From the NCBI RefSeq assembly GCF_001647275.1, contig NZ_LRMM01000026.1, positions 1 to 64,000 of the forward strand: a stretch of DNA of 64,000 nucleotides, in the 5' to 3' direction. The stretch comes from Rufibacter ruber (GTDB lineage Bacteria > Bacteroidota > Bacteroidia > Cytophagales > Hymenobacteraceae). Made by a program: the position numbers and the translations under genes. The notes under the pieces were generated by a model, which saw nothing but the letters and a program-made list of their open reading frames with translations, was not told the origin of the DNA and ran no database searches. Shown one piece after another: positions 26,575 through 34,234 of the stretch; within the stretch, counting starts at the first letter, position 1; every line of letters starts with the position of its first letter.

Positions 26575-26612
26575 CGTTTTTGACCTCTTTTCGCCAAAAC
26601 AGGTCAAAAACG
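26575..26612. repeat. 40-bp palindromic element, copy 15
   Basis: CGTTTTTGACCTC and CAGGTCAAAAACG, with GACC/GGTC compensated, inner T4/A4. Confidence 0.9.
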
Positions 26613-26631
26613 CACTTCAAATGTCAGCCAT

Positions 26632-26671
26632 AAAAAAAAGGGCCCCGCCTTTTACAGCGAAGCCCTTTTAG
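26632..26671 (-). terminator. Intrinsic terminator of sod
   Basis: On the minus strand AAAAGGGCTTCGC pairs with GGGGCCCTTTT and runs into about eight T. It lies 23 bases after the sod stop codon. Confidence 0.8.
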
Positions 26672-26694
26672 GGAGCCTATGCAAGGCTAAAGAA

Positions 26695-27306
26695 TTAACG
26701 GTTTGCTTCCGCGTAGCGACGGTTTACTTCGTCCCAGTTAATGAGGTTGTAGAACGAGGCGATATAGTCTGGGCGGCGGTTCTGGTATTTCAGGTAGTAG
26801 GCGTGCTCCCACACGTCAAGGCCTAAAATTGGAACGCCGCCGCAGGTGTCAACGCCTTCCATCAAAGGGTTGTCCTGGTTGGCGGTAGAGCAGATCTGCA
26901 CTCCGCCGCCTTCTACGGCGCACAGCCAGGCCCAGCCAGAACCGAAACGGGTGGTGGCGGCTTTGGTGAACTCTTCTTTGAACGCGTCATAAGACCCAAA
27001 CGCTTTGTCAATGGCCTCAGCCACGGCTCCGGTGGGGGCGCCGCCGCCGTTCGGGCTCAGGATGGTCCAGAACAGGTTGTGGTTGTAGTACCCGCCACCG
27101 TTGTTTCTGATGGCCGGGGTCTTGGCCGCATCACGCAGGATCTCCTCAATAGACTGGCCTTCTTTCTCAGTGCCGGCAATGGCATTGTTCAGGTTGGTGG
27201 TGTAGGCCTGGTGGTGCTTGGTATGGTGGATTTCCATGGTCTGACGGTCAAAGTGCGGCTCAAGCGCATCATACGCATACGGAAGTTGCGGAAGTTCAAA
27301 TGCCAT
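26695..27306 (-). CDS. sod: Superoxide dismutase, Fe/Mn family
   Basis: 203-residue cytoplasmic superoxide dismutase converting superoxide to oxygen and peroxide. Metal ligands and signatures are complete: [32 protein letters not shown] and the family signature [13 protein letters not shown]. The STANQDNPL stretch, with the Gln next to the metal site, leans towards Mn-type or cambialistic use. A TAACTTTG box at 27380-27373 gives a leader of about 60 bases. A good intrinsic terminator follows at 26671-26632. Confidence 0.95.
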   Translation of the reverse strand: MAFELPQLPYAYDALEPHFDRQTMEIHHTKHHQAYTTNLNNAIAGTEKEGQSIEEILRDAAKTPAIRNNGGGYYNHNLFWTILSPNGGGAPTGAVAEAIDKAFGSYDAFKEEFTKAATTRFGSGWAWLCAVEGGGVQICSTANQDNPLMEGVDTCGGVPILGLDVWEHAYYLKYQNRRPDYIASFYNLINWDEVNRRYAEANR

Positions 27307-27372
27307 AGTTTTATCTGGTTTATGGTTAGAAATACAATTGATGTTCCTACAAGTATACTAGTGGGAACGCGC

Positions 27373-27380
27373 CAAAGTTA
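27373..27380 (-). promoter_or_regulatory. -7 promoter box TAACTTTG of sod
   Basis: On the minus strand TAACTTTG matches TAnnTTTG, about 66 bases before the sod ATG and just after the tadA stop. The -33 region is only T-rich. Confidence 0.45.
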
Positions 27381-27383
27381 AGA

Positions 27384-27830
27384 TTAAATTCTTTTCGCCC
27401 TGAAAAAGTCAGTCATCAATTGCGCGCACTCGCTGGCCAGGATCCCGGTTACCAGTTCGGTCTTGGGGTGGAGCAGGTTTACGCCCGTTCGGCGGTAGCC
27501 GCGCTTCTCATCACCAGTGGCGTAGACCACCCGTTTCAGCTGGGACCAGTAGCTGGCGCCGGCGCACATCACGCAGGGTTCTACGGTGACGTACAGGGTG
27601 CAGTCATGCAGGTATTTGTTGCCTAGGTGGTTGGCGGCGGCGGTGAAGGCGAGCATTTCTGCGTGCGCGGTCACGTCATTCAGTTTCTCCGTCTGGTTAT
27701 AGGCGCGGGCAATGATCTTGTTCTGGCAGACCACCACGGCCCCAATGGGAATCTCACCCTCCTCCAGGGCATATTGCGCTTGCTTATAGGCTTCACGCAT
27801 GAAATGTTCGTCTGAGTGTATGCTGAGCAC
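27384..27830 (-). CDS. tadA: Nucleoside deaminase, tRNA-adenosine deaminase type
   Basis: 148-residue zinc deaminase of the cytidine/deoxycytidylate deaminase fold, best matched to TadA, which converts A34 of tRNA(Arg) to inosine. The zinc motifs are THAEMLAFTAA (His and catalytic Glu) and VEPCVMCAGASYWSQ (two Cys). The N-terminal MREAYKQAQYALEEGEIPIG and the ending TDFFRAKR are characteristic of the family. Guanine deaminase is a close relative and cannot be fully excluded. The stop lies 77 bases upstream of sod, but sod has its own promoter. Confidence 0.88.
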   Translation of the reverse strand: MLSIHSDEHFMREAYKQAQYALEEGEIPIGAVVVCQNKIIARAYNQTEKLNDVTAHAEMLAFTAAANHLGNKYLHDCTLYVTVEPCVMCAGASYWSQLKRVVYATGDEKRGYRRTGVNLLHPKTELVTGILASECAQLMTDFFRAKRI

Positions 27831-27899
27831 GGGCGGGTTGGGTTAAATGGAAACGGGTGGCTTTTTCTACTGCCACCCGCTGTGCTATGTTTCAAATGA

Positions 27900-28033
27900 C
27901 CTCACCCCCAGCCCCTCTCCCACGGAGAGGGGGGCTTTCTCACTAAACTGTTTTTAACCTCTTTTCCAGAAAACGGATCAAAAACACAATCATATTGTCT
28001 CCCCTCTCCGTGGGAGAGGGGCTGGGGGTGAGG
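27900..28033. repeat. Nested palindrome: perfect 33-bp outer arms enclosing a 40-bp element
   Basis: Outer arms at 27900-27932 and 28001-28033 are perfect reverse complements (start CCTCACCCCCAGCCCC, contain CTCTCCCACGGAGAGG). They enclose copy 16 of the 40-bp palindrome. The right arm is identical to 37633-37665. The whole lies between tadA and the exported unknown protein. Confidence 0.9.
27948..27987. repeat. 40-bp palindromic element, copy 16
   Basis: CTGTTTTTAACCTC and CGGATCAAAAACAC, inner T4/A4. It is the core of the 27900-28033 nested palindrome. Confidence 0.85.
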
Positions 28034-28035
28034 CT

Positions 28036-28584
28036 TTACTTGACACTGGCTGTGGCCATTACCGCTCTGGCGGTTTCCTGCCATTGGTTCTGCAGCTGCG
28101 CCGGGGCGTTGAAGCTGAAGATGACCATCTGGCCTTTCAGGAAGGTGTACTGAATGAGGGTGTATTTTCTTACCGGGGCCAGGCTGCGGGTGCTGCGCTC
28201 ATCACGTACGGTAGAGACAAACTCGTAGACCAGGAAGTCGCGGCCGTTGATCTTCTGCTTCTCCTCTTTGAGGAACTGCACCTCAGTGAACATGCGCTGG
28301 ATAGACGCCTTGTAGAACGGCAGCAGCATGTCCAGGTCGTTGGCCGGGAACGTGCTTTCGCGCTGGTTCACGCTGATGTCAATCTGGCCGTCTGGGCTGG
28401 TGTAGACGCCCAGCGGTTTGCGGGCCGCCGGGTATTCGCGGGCAATGCCGTCATCTGGCATCACCTCAAAGTTCTGCGGTATGGAAAGCGCCACATTTTT
28501 GGCGACCGTCACTTTCTTGAGTTTAGGCGGCGCAAAGGCGAAGAGAAAAGGTACTAAAAGGGCTATTAAATACGTTCTGTTCAT
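28036..28584 (-). CDS. Exported protein of unknown function
   Basis: I do not recognise this 182-residue protein. It has an N-terminal hydrophobic segment (about 1-17, LIALLVPFLFAFA) that looks like a signal peptide. The mature part has an alternating pattern typical of a small alpha/beta fold: VALSIPQNFEVMPDD, DGQIDISVNQRES, FLVYEFVSTVRD and YTLIQYTFLKGQMVIFSFNA. This pattern recalls PsbP/DcrB-like proteins, but that is only a resemblance. The stop lies three bases from the 27900-28033 nested palindrome. A promoter box is at 28663-28656. Confidence 0.7.
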   Translation of the reverse strand: MNRTYLIALLVPFLFAFAPPKLKKVTVAKNVALSIPQNFEVMPDDGIAREYPAARKPLGVYTSPDGQIDISVNQRESTFPANDLDMLLPFYKASIQRMFTEVQFLKEEKQKINGRDFLVYEFVSTVRDERSTRSLAPVRKYTLIQYTFLKGQMVIFSFNAPAQLQNQWQETARAVMATASVK

Positions 28585-28655
28585 AATTGATCATGAAGGT
28601 TTCAGCATTACCGCCAAAAGCAAATACCGCGCCGTATTGTTCTGCGGGCGCGCTG

Positions 28656-28663
28656 CAAAGGTA
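28656..28663 (-). promoter_or_regulatory. -7 promoter box TACCTTTG of the exported unknown protein
   Basis: On the minus strand TACCTTTG has a TTTG about 21 bases upstream, close to the Bacteroidota promoter pattern. The leader is about 70 bases. Confidence 0.55.
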
Positions 28664-28704
28664 ATCCAGAAATACACACCAGCACAAACAGAGGGGGAGG
28701 CACA

Positions 28705-28736
28705 GAAAAAGCCCAGCTAAAATAACCGGGCTTTTA
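28705..28736. terminator. Hairpin AAAAGCCC / GGGCTTTT
   Basis: An eight-base stem with A on one side and T on the other around a 15-base loop, resembling a weak bidirectional terminator. No gene reads into it from the plus side within 800 bases, so its role is unclear. Confidence 0.4.
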
Positions 28737-28996
28737 TCTAGGTTCTGAAGAAAACTTATAAATAAAACAGAGATACATGAAGACTGGAAGGAGGGGCAGC
28801 CATGCCTTGATGTATCCATGAGTAAGGATTTCTATTGATAAGTAGTCAAGTTTACAGATTTATTACAGAAGGAGCTAACTTTTTTTTAAATTTTCAATTA
28901 ACAAGGGTTAGTTATTAGGTATTTTAGAAAATGTTCAGAACGCTCGTTTGTTTGTTATTGAGAAGGATTCTACATAAGAGTCATTCTGGTTTTTGC

Positions 28997-29027
28997 TTTG
29001 AAACTTTAGTATTCCTGTCTAATTTTG
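28997..29027 (+). promoter_or_regulatory. Promoter of the nuo operon
   Basis: TTTG at 28997-29000, exactly 19 bases, then TAATTTTG at 29020-29027. This is an ideal Bacteroidota sigma-A promoter, 20 bases before the nuoA ATG. Confidence 0.8.
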
Positions 29028-29046
29028 CGCGAATTTGATTTTATAT

Positions 29047-29430
29047 ATGGAACCTACACCCACTGCACAATATGTACCCGGCGACTGGCTGCCCATCGTG
29101 ATTCAGTTTGCGGCGGCCCTGGGCTTCGTGGTTTTCGCCATGGTGGTGACCCATCTCATTGGTCCCAAGCGCCAGAGCAAGGTGAAAAACGCCTCCTGGG
29201 AATGCGGGATTGAGTCGAAAGGCGATGCCCGTACCCCTATTTCCATCAAGTATTTCCTGATTGCCATTCTGTTTGTACTTTTTGACGTGGAAATCATCTT
29301 CCTCTATCCGTGGGCGGTGAATTTCAGGGCTATGGGTCTGGACGGCTTTATCTGGATGCTGCTGTTTATGGCGCTGCTTTTGATCGGGTTCTACTATGTA
29401 ATCCGCAAGGGCGTGCTCAAGTGGGAATAG
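29047..29430 (+). CDS. nuoA: NADH-quinone oxidoreductase subunit A
   Basis: Membrane subunit of complex I, which couples NADH oxidation to proton translocation. The 127-residue protein has three transmembrane helices (about 12-36, 66-86, 96-117). The conserved loop KVKNASWECGIESKGDAR contains the family cysteine. FLIAILFVLFDVEIIFLYPW is in TM2. The ATG at 29047 is preferred to the TTG at 29035 because it lies 20 bases below the promoter box. It is the first gene of nuoA-N. Unusually, the gap to nuoB is 102 bases and is occupied by a 40-bp palindrome. Confidence 0.95.
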   Translation: MEPTPTAQYVPGDWLPIVIQFAAALGFVVFAMVVTHLIGPKRQSKVKNASWECGIESKGDARTPISIKYFLIAILFVLFDVEIIFLYPWAVNFRAMGLDGFIWMLLFMALLLIGFYYVIRKGVLKWE

Positions 29431-29491
29431 AATAATACTTTTCCGCGGTGCGCGGCAAACTTTTATATGCGGGCTTTTGTTCAGGAAGAAG

Positions 29492-29531
29492 GCGTTTCTG
29501 GCCTGTTTTTCTGAAAACTAAGCGAAAACAA
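29492..29531. repeat. 40-bp palindromic element, copy 17 (inside nuo operon)
   Basis: GCGTTTCTGGCCTG and AACTAAGCGAAAACA, inner T5/A4. It ends one base before the nuoB ATG, so it occupies the ribosome-binding region. Confidence 0.88.
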
Positions 29532-29532
29532 C

Positions 29533-30087
29533 ATGAGCGATAACAAAACTGATATAACCATGGTGGGTACCCCTGAGGGGGTGGAGGGAGCCGGTTTCTT
29601 TGCCACTTCCTTTGAGAAAGTAGTAGGCCTGGCCCGCAAGCACTCGCTGTGGCCGTTGCCGTTTGCCACTTCCTGCTGCGGTATTGAGTACATGGCCACC
29701 ATGGGCGCGCACTATGATATCTCCCGTTTCGGGTCTGAACGTCCTAGCTTCTCGCCCCGTCAGGCCGATTTGCTGATGGTGATGGGCACCATTGCCAAGA
29801 AAATGGGTCCGGTGGTGAAACAGGTGTATGAGCAGATGGCCGAGCCGCGTTGGGTAATTGCCGTAGGCGCCTGCGCTACTTCTGGCGGCATTTTTGACTC
29901 CTACAGCGTGCTGCAAGGCATTGACCGCATTGTGCCCGTTGACGTGTACGTGCCGGGTTGCCCGCCGCGCCCTGAGCAGATTCTGGATGGCCTCATGCGC
30001 ATTCAGGATTTGGCTGAGAACGAGTCACTGCGCCGCCGCAACTCACCAGAGTACCAAGAACTTTTAGCCTCTTACAATATTAAATAA
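29533..30087 (+). CDS. nuoB: NADH-quinone oxidoreductase subunit B
   Basis: Peripheral-arm subunit carrying cluster N2, the last iron-sulfur centre before quinone. The 184-residue protein shows the conserved ligands in [12 protein letters not shown] (tandem Cys), [11 protein letters not shown] written here as [18 protein letters not shown], and [18 protein letters not shown]. The start at ATG 29533 directly follows copy 17 of the 40-bp palindrome, leaving no Shine-Dalgarno sequence other than the palindrome's GCGAAAAC arm. Folding of the element in mRNA could mask or expose the start. nuoC follows after three bases. Confidence 0.95.
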   Translation: MSDNKTDITMVGTPEGVEGAGFFATSFEKVVGLARKHSLWPLPFATSCCGIEYMATMGAHYDISRFGSERPSFSPRQADLLMVMGTIAKKMGPVVKQVYEQMAEPRWVIAVGACATSGGIFDSYSVLQGIDRIVPVDVYVPGCPPRPEQILDGLMRIQDLAENESLRRRNSPEYQELLASYNIK

Positions 30088-30090
30088 GGC

Positions 30091-30597
30091 ATGGCCGAAA
30101 TAACCAACGAACAGCTGATTGCCCGGCTTCAGGAGAAGTTCGGAGACCAGGTGTTTGATATTCAGGAGCCGTACGGGCTTGTCACCGTGACCACCACCCG
30201 GGAAAACATTATTCCCATGCTGCAGGCGCTGTATGACGATGAGGTGCTGCAGATGCAGTTCCTGACCACCATGTGCGGCATGCACTTCCCAGATAACAAG
30301 GGGCAGGAGCTAGGCGTGGTGTACCATGTGCACAGCTTGCAGAACAACATCAGGCTGCGCATTAAAATCTTTTTCCCAGAAGATGATGCGGTGGTGCCAA
30401 CGGCCACCAACCTGTACGCTACGGCCAACTGGATGGAGCGCGAGGCGTGGGATTTCTACGGAATCAGGTTTGAAGGGCACCCCAACCTCATTCGCATTCT
30501 CAATGTGGAGGAGATGGAGGTGTTCCCAATGCGCAAGGAGTTCCCGCTGGAAGACCAGACCCGCGAAGACAAGATTAATACCTTCTTCGGAAGATAA
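30091..30597 (+). CDS. nuoC: NADH-quinone oxidoreductase subunit C
   Basis: 30-kDa subunit of the peripheral arm, 168 residues. The family signature appears as ATANWMEREAWDFYGIRFEG, with HPNLIRILN and the C-terminal FPLEDQTREDKI. NuoC and NuoD are separate genes here, unlike the fused NuoCD of enterobacteria. The start at ATG 30091 lies three bases after the nuoB stop, suggesting coupled translation. Confidence 0.95.
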   Translation: MAEITNEQLIARLQEKFGDQVFDIQEPYGLVTVTTTRENIIPMLQALYDDEVLQMQFLTTMCGMHFPDNKGQELGVVYHVHSLQNNIRLRIKIFFPEDDAVVPTATNLYATANWMEREAWDFYGIRFEGHPNLIRILNVEEMEVFPMRKEFPLEDQTREDKINTFFGR

Positions 30598-30665
30598 AAC
30601 AAGAGAGACCCCTACGGCTTTTGCAAAACAAGCCGCCGGGGTTTCTGCTTATACTAACAGCCACC

Positions 30666-31880
30666 ATGGAGTTAGCCAAACAGAATACTGAACTAAACAC
30701 TACCGATACCTTTATTCAGGATTTAACCACCCTGAACTTAGGGCCTACGCACCCCGCCACGCACGGCATCTTCCAGAACATCCTGCAAATGGATGGGGAG
30801 AAGATTGTGTCCGGTGTGCCCACCATCGGGTACATACACCGCGCGTTTGAGAAGATTGCCGAGCGCCGCAACTTCTACCAGATTACCCCGCTTACTGACC
30901 GCATGAACTACTGCTCCTCGCCCATCAACAACATGGGCTGGTGGATGACGGTAGAGAAGCTGCTGGGGGTGACGGTGCCAAAACGCGCCGAATACATCCG
31001 TGTAATCGTAATGGAGCTGGCGCGTATTGCCGACCACTTAATCTGTAACTCAATTCTTGGGGTGGACACGGGAGCCTTCTCTGGGTTCTTGTACGTGTTC
31101 CAGGAGCGGGAGAAAATCTACGAAATCTACGAGGAAATCTGCGGTGCCCGCTTAACGACCAACATGGGTAGAGTAGGCGGCATGGAGCGCGATTTGTCTC
31201 CGGTGGCCATTCAGAAAATTAGAGACTTTTTGCGTGACTTCCCGAAGGTGATGCAGGAGTTCGAGACCATGTTCAACCGCAACCGCATCTTTGTGGACCG
31301 CGTGGAAGGCGTGGGTCCTATCACTGCTGAGCGTGCGTTGAACTACGGTTTTACCGGCCCTAACCTGCGGGCTGCGGGCGTTGACTATGACGTGCGCGTG
31401 ATGAACCCTTATTCTTCTTACCAGGATTTCGAGTTTGAAATTCCGGTAGGAACCAAGGGTGACACCTATGACCGCTTCATGGTGCGCAACGAGGAAATCT
31501 GGCAGAGCCTGCGCATTATTCAGCAGGCCATGGACAACCTGCCCGAAGGACCTTTCCACGCAGATGCCCCAGAGTACTACCTGCCGCCAAAGCAGGACGT
31601 TTACCGCAACATGGAAGCGTTAATTTACCACTTCAAGATTGTGATGGGTGAAATTGACGCACCGGCCGGCGAAGTGTACCACTCAGTGGAAGGCGGAAAC
31701 GGAGAGTTAGGGTTCTACCTGGTGTCTGACGGAGGCCGCACGCCGTACCGTTTGCACTTCAGAAGACCTTGCTTCATCTATTATCAGGCTTATCCAGAGA
31801 TGGTGGTGGGCACGCAACTGTCAGATGCCATTGTGATTCTGTCCAGCATGAACGTGATTGCCGGAGAGCTTGACGCTTAA
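30666..31880 (+). CDS. nuoD: NADH-quinone oxidoreductase subunit D
   Basis: 49-kDa subunit lining the quinone pocket, 404 residues. The signature motifs are present: LGPTHPATHGIFQNI, GYIHRAFEKIAERR, TDRMNYCSSPINNMGW and the ending YPEMVVGTQLSDAIVILSS. A tyrosine and histidines of the quinone site are within the first two motifs. The ATG at 30666 is preferred to the in-frame codon at 30621, as the 15 added residues are not family-like. A 68-base gap separates it from nuoC. Confidence 0.95.
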   Translation: MELAKQNTELNTTDTFIQDLTTLNLGPTHPATHGIFQNILQMDGEKIVSGVPTIGYIHRAFEKIAERRNFYQITPLTDRMNYCSSPINNMGWWMTVEKLLGVTVPKRAEYIRVIVMELARIADHLICNSILGVDTGAFSGFLYVFQEREKIYEIYEEICGARLTTNMGRVGGMERDLSPVAIQKIRDFLRDFPKVMQEFETMFNRNRIFVDRVEGVGPITAERALNYGFTGPNLRAAGVDYDVRVMNPYSSYQDFEFEIPVGTKGDTYDRFMVRNEEIWQSLRIIQQAMDNLPEGPFHADAPEYYLPPKQDVYRNMEALIYHFKIVMGEIDAPAGEVYHSVEGGNGELGFYLVSDGGRTPYRLHFRRPCFIYYQAYPEMVVGTQLSDAIVILSSMNVIAGELDA

Positions 31881-31950
31881 GCTGGTAGATTAGAAACGAT
31901 TTTTCCCAAGCCTGCCGCAGGGCAGCTTTTACATACCTGCCATTGACCAA

Positions 31951-32490
31951 ATGGAGCAAACAGTAGAAAATAAAAAAGTAGAGTTCTCAGAAGGTGCCAT
32001 GGCCGAGATTCGGCGCTACATTTCCCACTATCCTGAGGGTCGTCAGAAATCAGCGATTCTGCCTATCCTGCACATCGCGCAAGCGGAATTTGGCGGCTGG
32101 GTAAGCCCGGAGGTGATGGACAAAGTGGCCGAGATTCTGGATATTCAGCCTATTGAGGTGTATGAGGTAGCCACCTTCTATACCATGTTCAACCTGAAGC
32201 CGGTAGGCAAGCACGTGTTGGAGGTTTGCCGCACAGGCCCTTGCATGCTGCGTGGCTCTGACCAACTGATTGAGCATCTGGAGAACCGTTTGGGCTGCAA
32301 AGTAGGTGAAACCTCTGCCGACGGCAACTTCACCTTGAAAACTGTGGAATGCCTGGCCTCTTGCGGAACCGGCCCTATGCTGCAGGTACGTGAGAAATTC
32401 TACGAGAACCTAGACCCCGCCAGCGCTGACCAGATGCTGGAAGACCTGAAAGCCTTAACCGTAAGGAAACCATGGGAAGAAAATTATTAA
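31951..32490 (+). CDS. nuoE: NADH-quinone oxidoreductase subunit E
   Basis: 24-kDa [2Fe-2S] (cluster N1a) subunit of the NADH-input module, 179 residues. The four cysteine ligands are in EVCRTGPCMLRG and ECLASCGTGP. PIEVYEVATFYTMFNLKPVG is the typical thioredoxin-fold core. The gene overlaps the start of nuoF by 19 bases. A hairpin-like GCCTGCCGCAGGGC occurs in the 70-base gap upstream. Confidence 0.95.
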   Translation: MEQTVENKKVEFSEGAMAEIRRYISHYPEGRQKSAILPILHIAQAEFGGWVSPEVMDKVAEILDIQPIEVYEVATFYTMFNLKPVGKHVLEVCRTGPCMLRGSDQLIEHLENRLGCKVGETSADGNFTLKTVECLASCGTGPMLQVREKFYENLDPASADQMLEDLKALTVRKPWEENY

Positions 32491-33815
32491 CTGAACATAT
32501 TAACGTTGAAGGCATCCACACCTTTGACGTATACCGCAAGCATGGCGGCTACGCCTCGGTAGAGAAAGCTTTGAAAACCATGACCCCCGAGGAAGTGGTG
32601 GAAGAGGTGAAAGCATCTGGCCTGCGTGGCCGGGGTGGTGCTGGTTTCCCTACCGGAATGAAGTGGAGCTTCTTGGCCAAACCAGAAGGAAAGCCGCGCT
32701 ATTTAGTTTGCAACGCCGATGAGTCAGAGCCGGGTACTTTCAAAGACCGGTACCTGATGGAGAAACTGCCGCACCTGTTGATTGAAGGAATGATTACATC
32801 TTCTTTCGCGCTGGGTGCTCGCACGTCTTATATCTATATCAGAGGCGAGTTGTTGTATGTGCTTCGCATTTTGGAGAAAGCCATTGCTGAGGCCTATGCC
32901 AACGGGTTCTTAGGTGAAAACATCTTAGGAAGCGGTTACTCTTTGGATTTGCACGTGCACCCAGGCGGTGGCGCGTACATCTGCGGTGAGGAAACGGCGT
33001 TGTTGGAATCTCTGGAAGGAAAACGCGGTAACCCACGTAACAAACCACCTTTCCCAGCGGTTTGGGGCCTTTACGGTTGCCCAACCGTGGTGAACAACGT
33101 GGAGTCTATTGCCACTGTTCCTTGGATTGTGAACAACACCGCTGCTGAATACGCTAAGATTGGCGTTGGCCGCAGTGCTGGTACCAAACTGATTTCTGCC
33201 GGTGGTAACATCAACAAGCCAGGCGTGTACGAGATTGAGCTGGGTGTTCCGGTAGAGGAATTCATCTACTCAGACGAATATTGCGGCGGTATCTGGAAAG
33301 GCCGTGACATGAAAGCAGTGATTGCCGGAGGTTCTTCGGTTCCAATTCTTCCCAAAGACCTGATTCTGAAAACAGCCAACGGCGAAGACCGCTTAATGAC
33401 TTATGAGTCTTTGTCTGACGGAGGTTTCGCGACGGGTACCATGTTGGGTTCCGGTGGTTTCTTCGTGATGGACGACCAAACGTGTATTGTACGTCATACC
33501 TGGACCCTCGCTCGTTTCTATCACCATGAGTCTTGCGGACAGTGCAGCCCGTGCCGTGAGGGAACCGGCTGGATGGAGAAAGTATTACACCGCATTGAGC
33601 ACGGCCACGGCCACATGCATGACATTGACCTGCTGGTGAGCGTTGCCAAACAAATTGAAGGAAATACCATCTGTCCATTGGGTGATGCTGCTGCCTGGCC
33701 AGTTGCCGCTGCCATCCGTCACTTCAGAGACGAGTTTGAGTGGCACGTGAAACACCCACAGGCAGCTACTGCTCCAGGCGCGGTGTTTAACAAAGCAGAG
33801 TCTGTTTTAGCATAA
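32472..33815 (+). CDS. nuoF: NADH-quinone oxidoreductase subunit F
   Basis: 51-kDa subunit that binds NADH, FMN and cluster N3; 447 residues. The FMN/NADH glycine-rich motifs are SGLRGRGGAGFPTGMKW and the LHVHPGGGAYICGEETALLE region. The 4Fe-4S ligands are ESCGQCSPCREGTGW with a later C in GNTICPLGDAAAW. The coding sequence of nuoE-F is visibly richer in TTG, TTA and GTT codons than the flanking genes. The 419-base gap to nuoG that follows is exceptional for a nuo operon. Confidence 0.95.
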   Translation: MGRKLLTEHINVEGIHTFDVYRKHGGYASVEKALKTMTPEEVVEEVKASGLRGRGGAGFPTGMKWSFLAKPEGKPRYLVCNADESEPGTFKDRYLMEKLPHLLIEGMITSSFALGARTSYIYIRGELLYVLRILEKAIAEAYANGFLGENILGSGYSLDLHVHPGGGAYICGEETALLESLEGKRGNPRNKPPFPAVWGLYGCPTVVNNVESIATVPWIVNNTAAEYAKIGVGRSAGTKLISAGGNINKPGVYEIELGVPVEEFIYSDEYCGGIWKGRDMKAVIAGGSSVPILPKDLILKTANGEDRLMTYESLSDGGFATGTMLGSGGFFVMDDQTCIVRHTWTLARFYHHESCGQCSPCREGTGWMEKVLHRIEHGHGHMHDIDLLVSVAKQIEGNTICPLGDAAAWPVAAAIRHFRDEFEWHVKHPQAATAPGAVFNKAESVLA

Positions 33816-33820
33816 GCATC

Positions 33821-33859
33821 CTGTTTTCAGGCTGTTTTTCAGAAAACAGCCCGAAAACG
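33821..33859. repeat. 40-bp palindromic element, copy 18
   Basis: CTGTTTTCAGGCTG and CAGCCCGAAAACG, inner T5/A4, six bases after the nuoF stop. Confidence 0.92.
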
Positions 33860-33926
33860 CAAGAATAGAAGAGCCGCTTCTAATAAATTCTTTTGAAAGC
33901 ATCTGTTCCTTTTATAAACTTTTCTC

Positions 33927-34022
33927 TTTTGTCATCCTGAAAGGAACTTGTGAGAAAGCTAGAAAAGCAGAAGAGCAAAAGCTACTACCGTTCGCCCACA
34001 AGATTCTTCCAGAATGACAAAA
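33927..34022. repeat. Imperfect inverted repeat, GTCATCCTGAAAGG type
   Basis: 26-base arms at 33927-33952 and 33997-34022 pair with about five mismatches and enclose 44 bases. This resembles a small fold-back element. Confidence 0.65.
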
Positions 34023-34126
34023 GGAAGGGTGAAAGGAATGGAAAGAGTTGAGTATGCCTGATATGTCCCCTTCAAAGGGGGACGAAATGCGTGAAGCAGC
34101 TTTGAATAAGAACAAACAAAGAATGC

Positions 34127-34165
34127 CGTTTTTGACCTGTTTTTCTTAAAACAGGCCGAAAACAG
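34127..34165. repeat. 40-bp palindromic element, copy 19
   Basis: CGTTTTTGACCTG and CAGGCCGAAAACAG, inner T5/A4, 70 bases before nuoG. Confidence 0.9.
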
Positions 34166-34234
34166 AAATACAATTTAATAGCCATTTGCTTATGGTTTAC
34201 ACAAATAGCCAGCAGCAATCAACAATAATTTGAA

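Larger units (their letters stand above)
25964..26694. other. 730-bp gene-free region made of repeats
   Basis: No gene is supported. In order it holds copy 14 of the 40-bp palindrome (25971), an inverted repeat of the GATTCTCC-CTTGAGGGGA type (26048-26216), four short palindromes with GGGATTTGYAATCCC cores (26278-26390), a family C composite (26458-26538), copy 15 (26575), and the sod terminator (26632-26671). Confidence 0.75.
28585..29046. other. 462-bp intergenic region upstream of the nuo operon
   Basis: It contains the divergent promoters of the exported unknown protein (28656-28663) and nuoA (28997-29027) and a hairpin at 28705-28736. Between about 28740 and 28990 there is AT-rich sequence in which I see nothing further. 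Confidence 0.6.
33816..34234. other. 419-bp repeat-filled gap inside the nuo operon
   Basis: It lies between nuoF and nuoG and contains copies 18 and 19 of the 40-bp palindrome. Between them is an imperfect inverted repeat (33927-33952 / 33997-34022, arms TTTTGTCATCCTGAAAGG / CCAGAATGACAAAA type) and a GTCCCC-TTCAAA-GGGGAC palindrome near 34066-34083. No gene and no clear promoter is seen. Confidence 0.7.
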
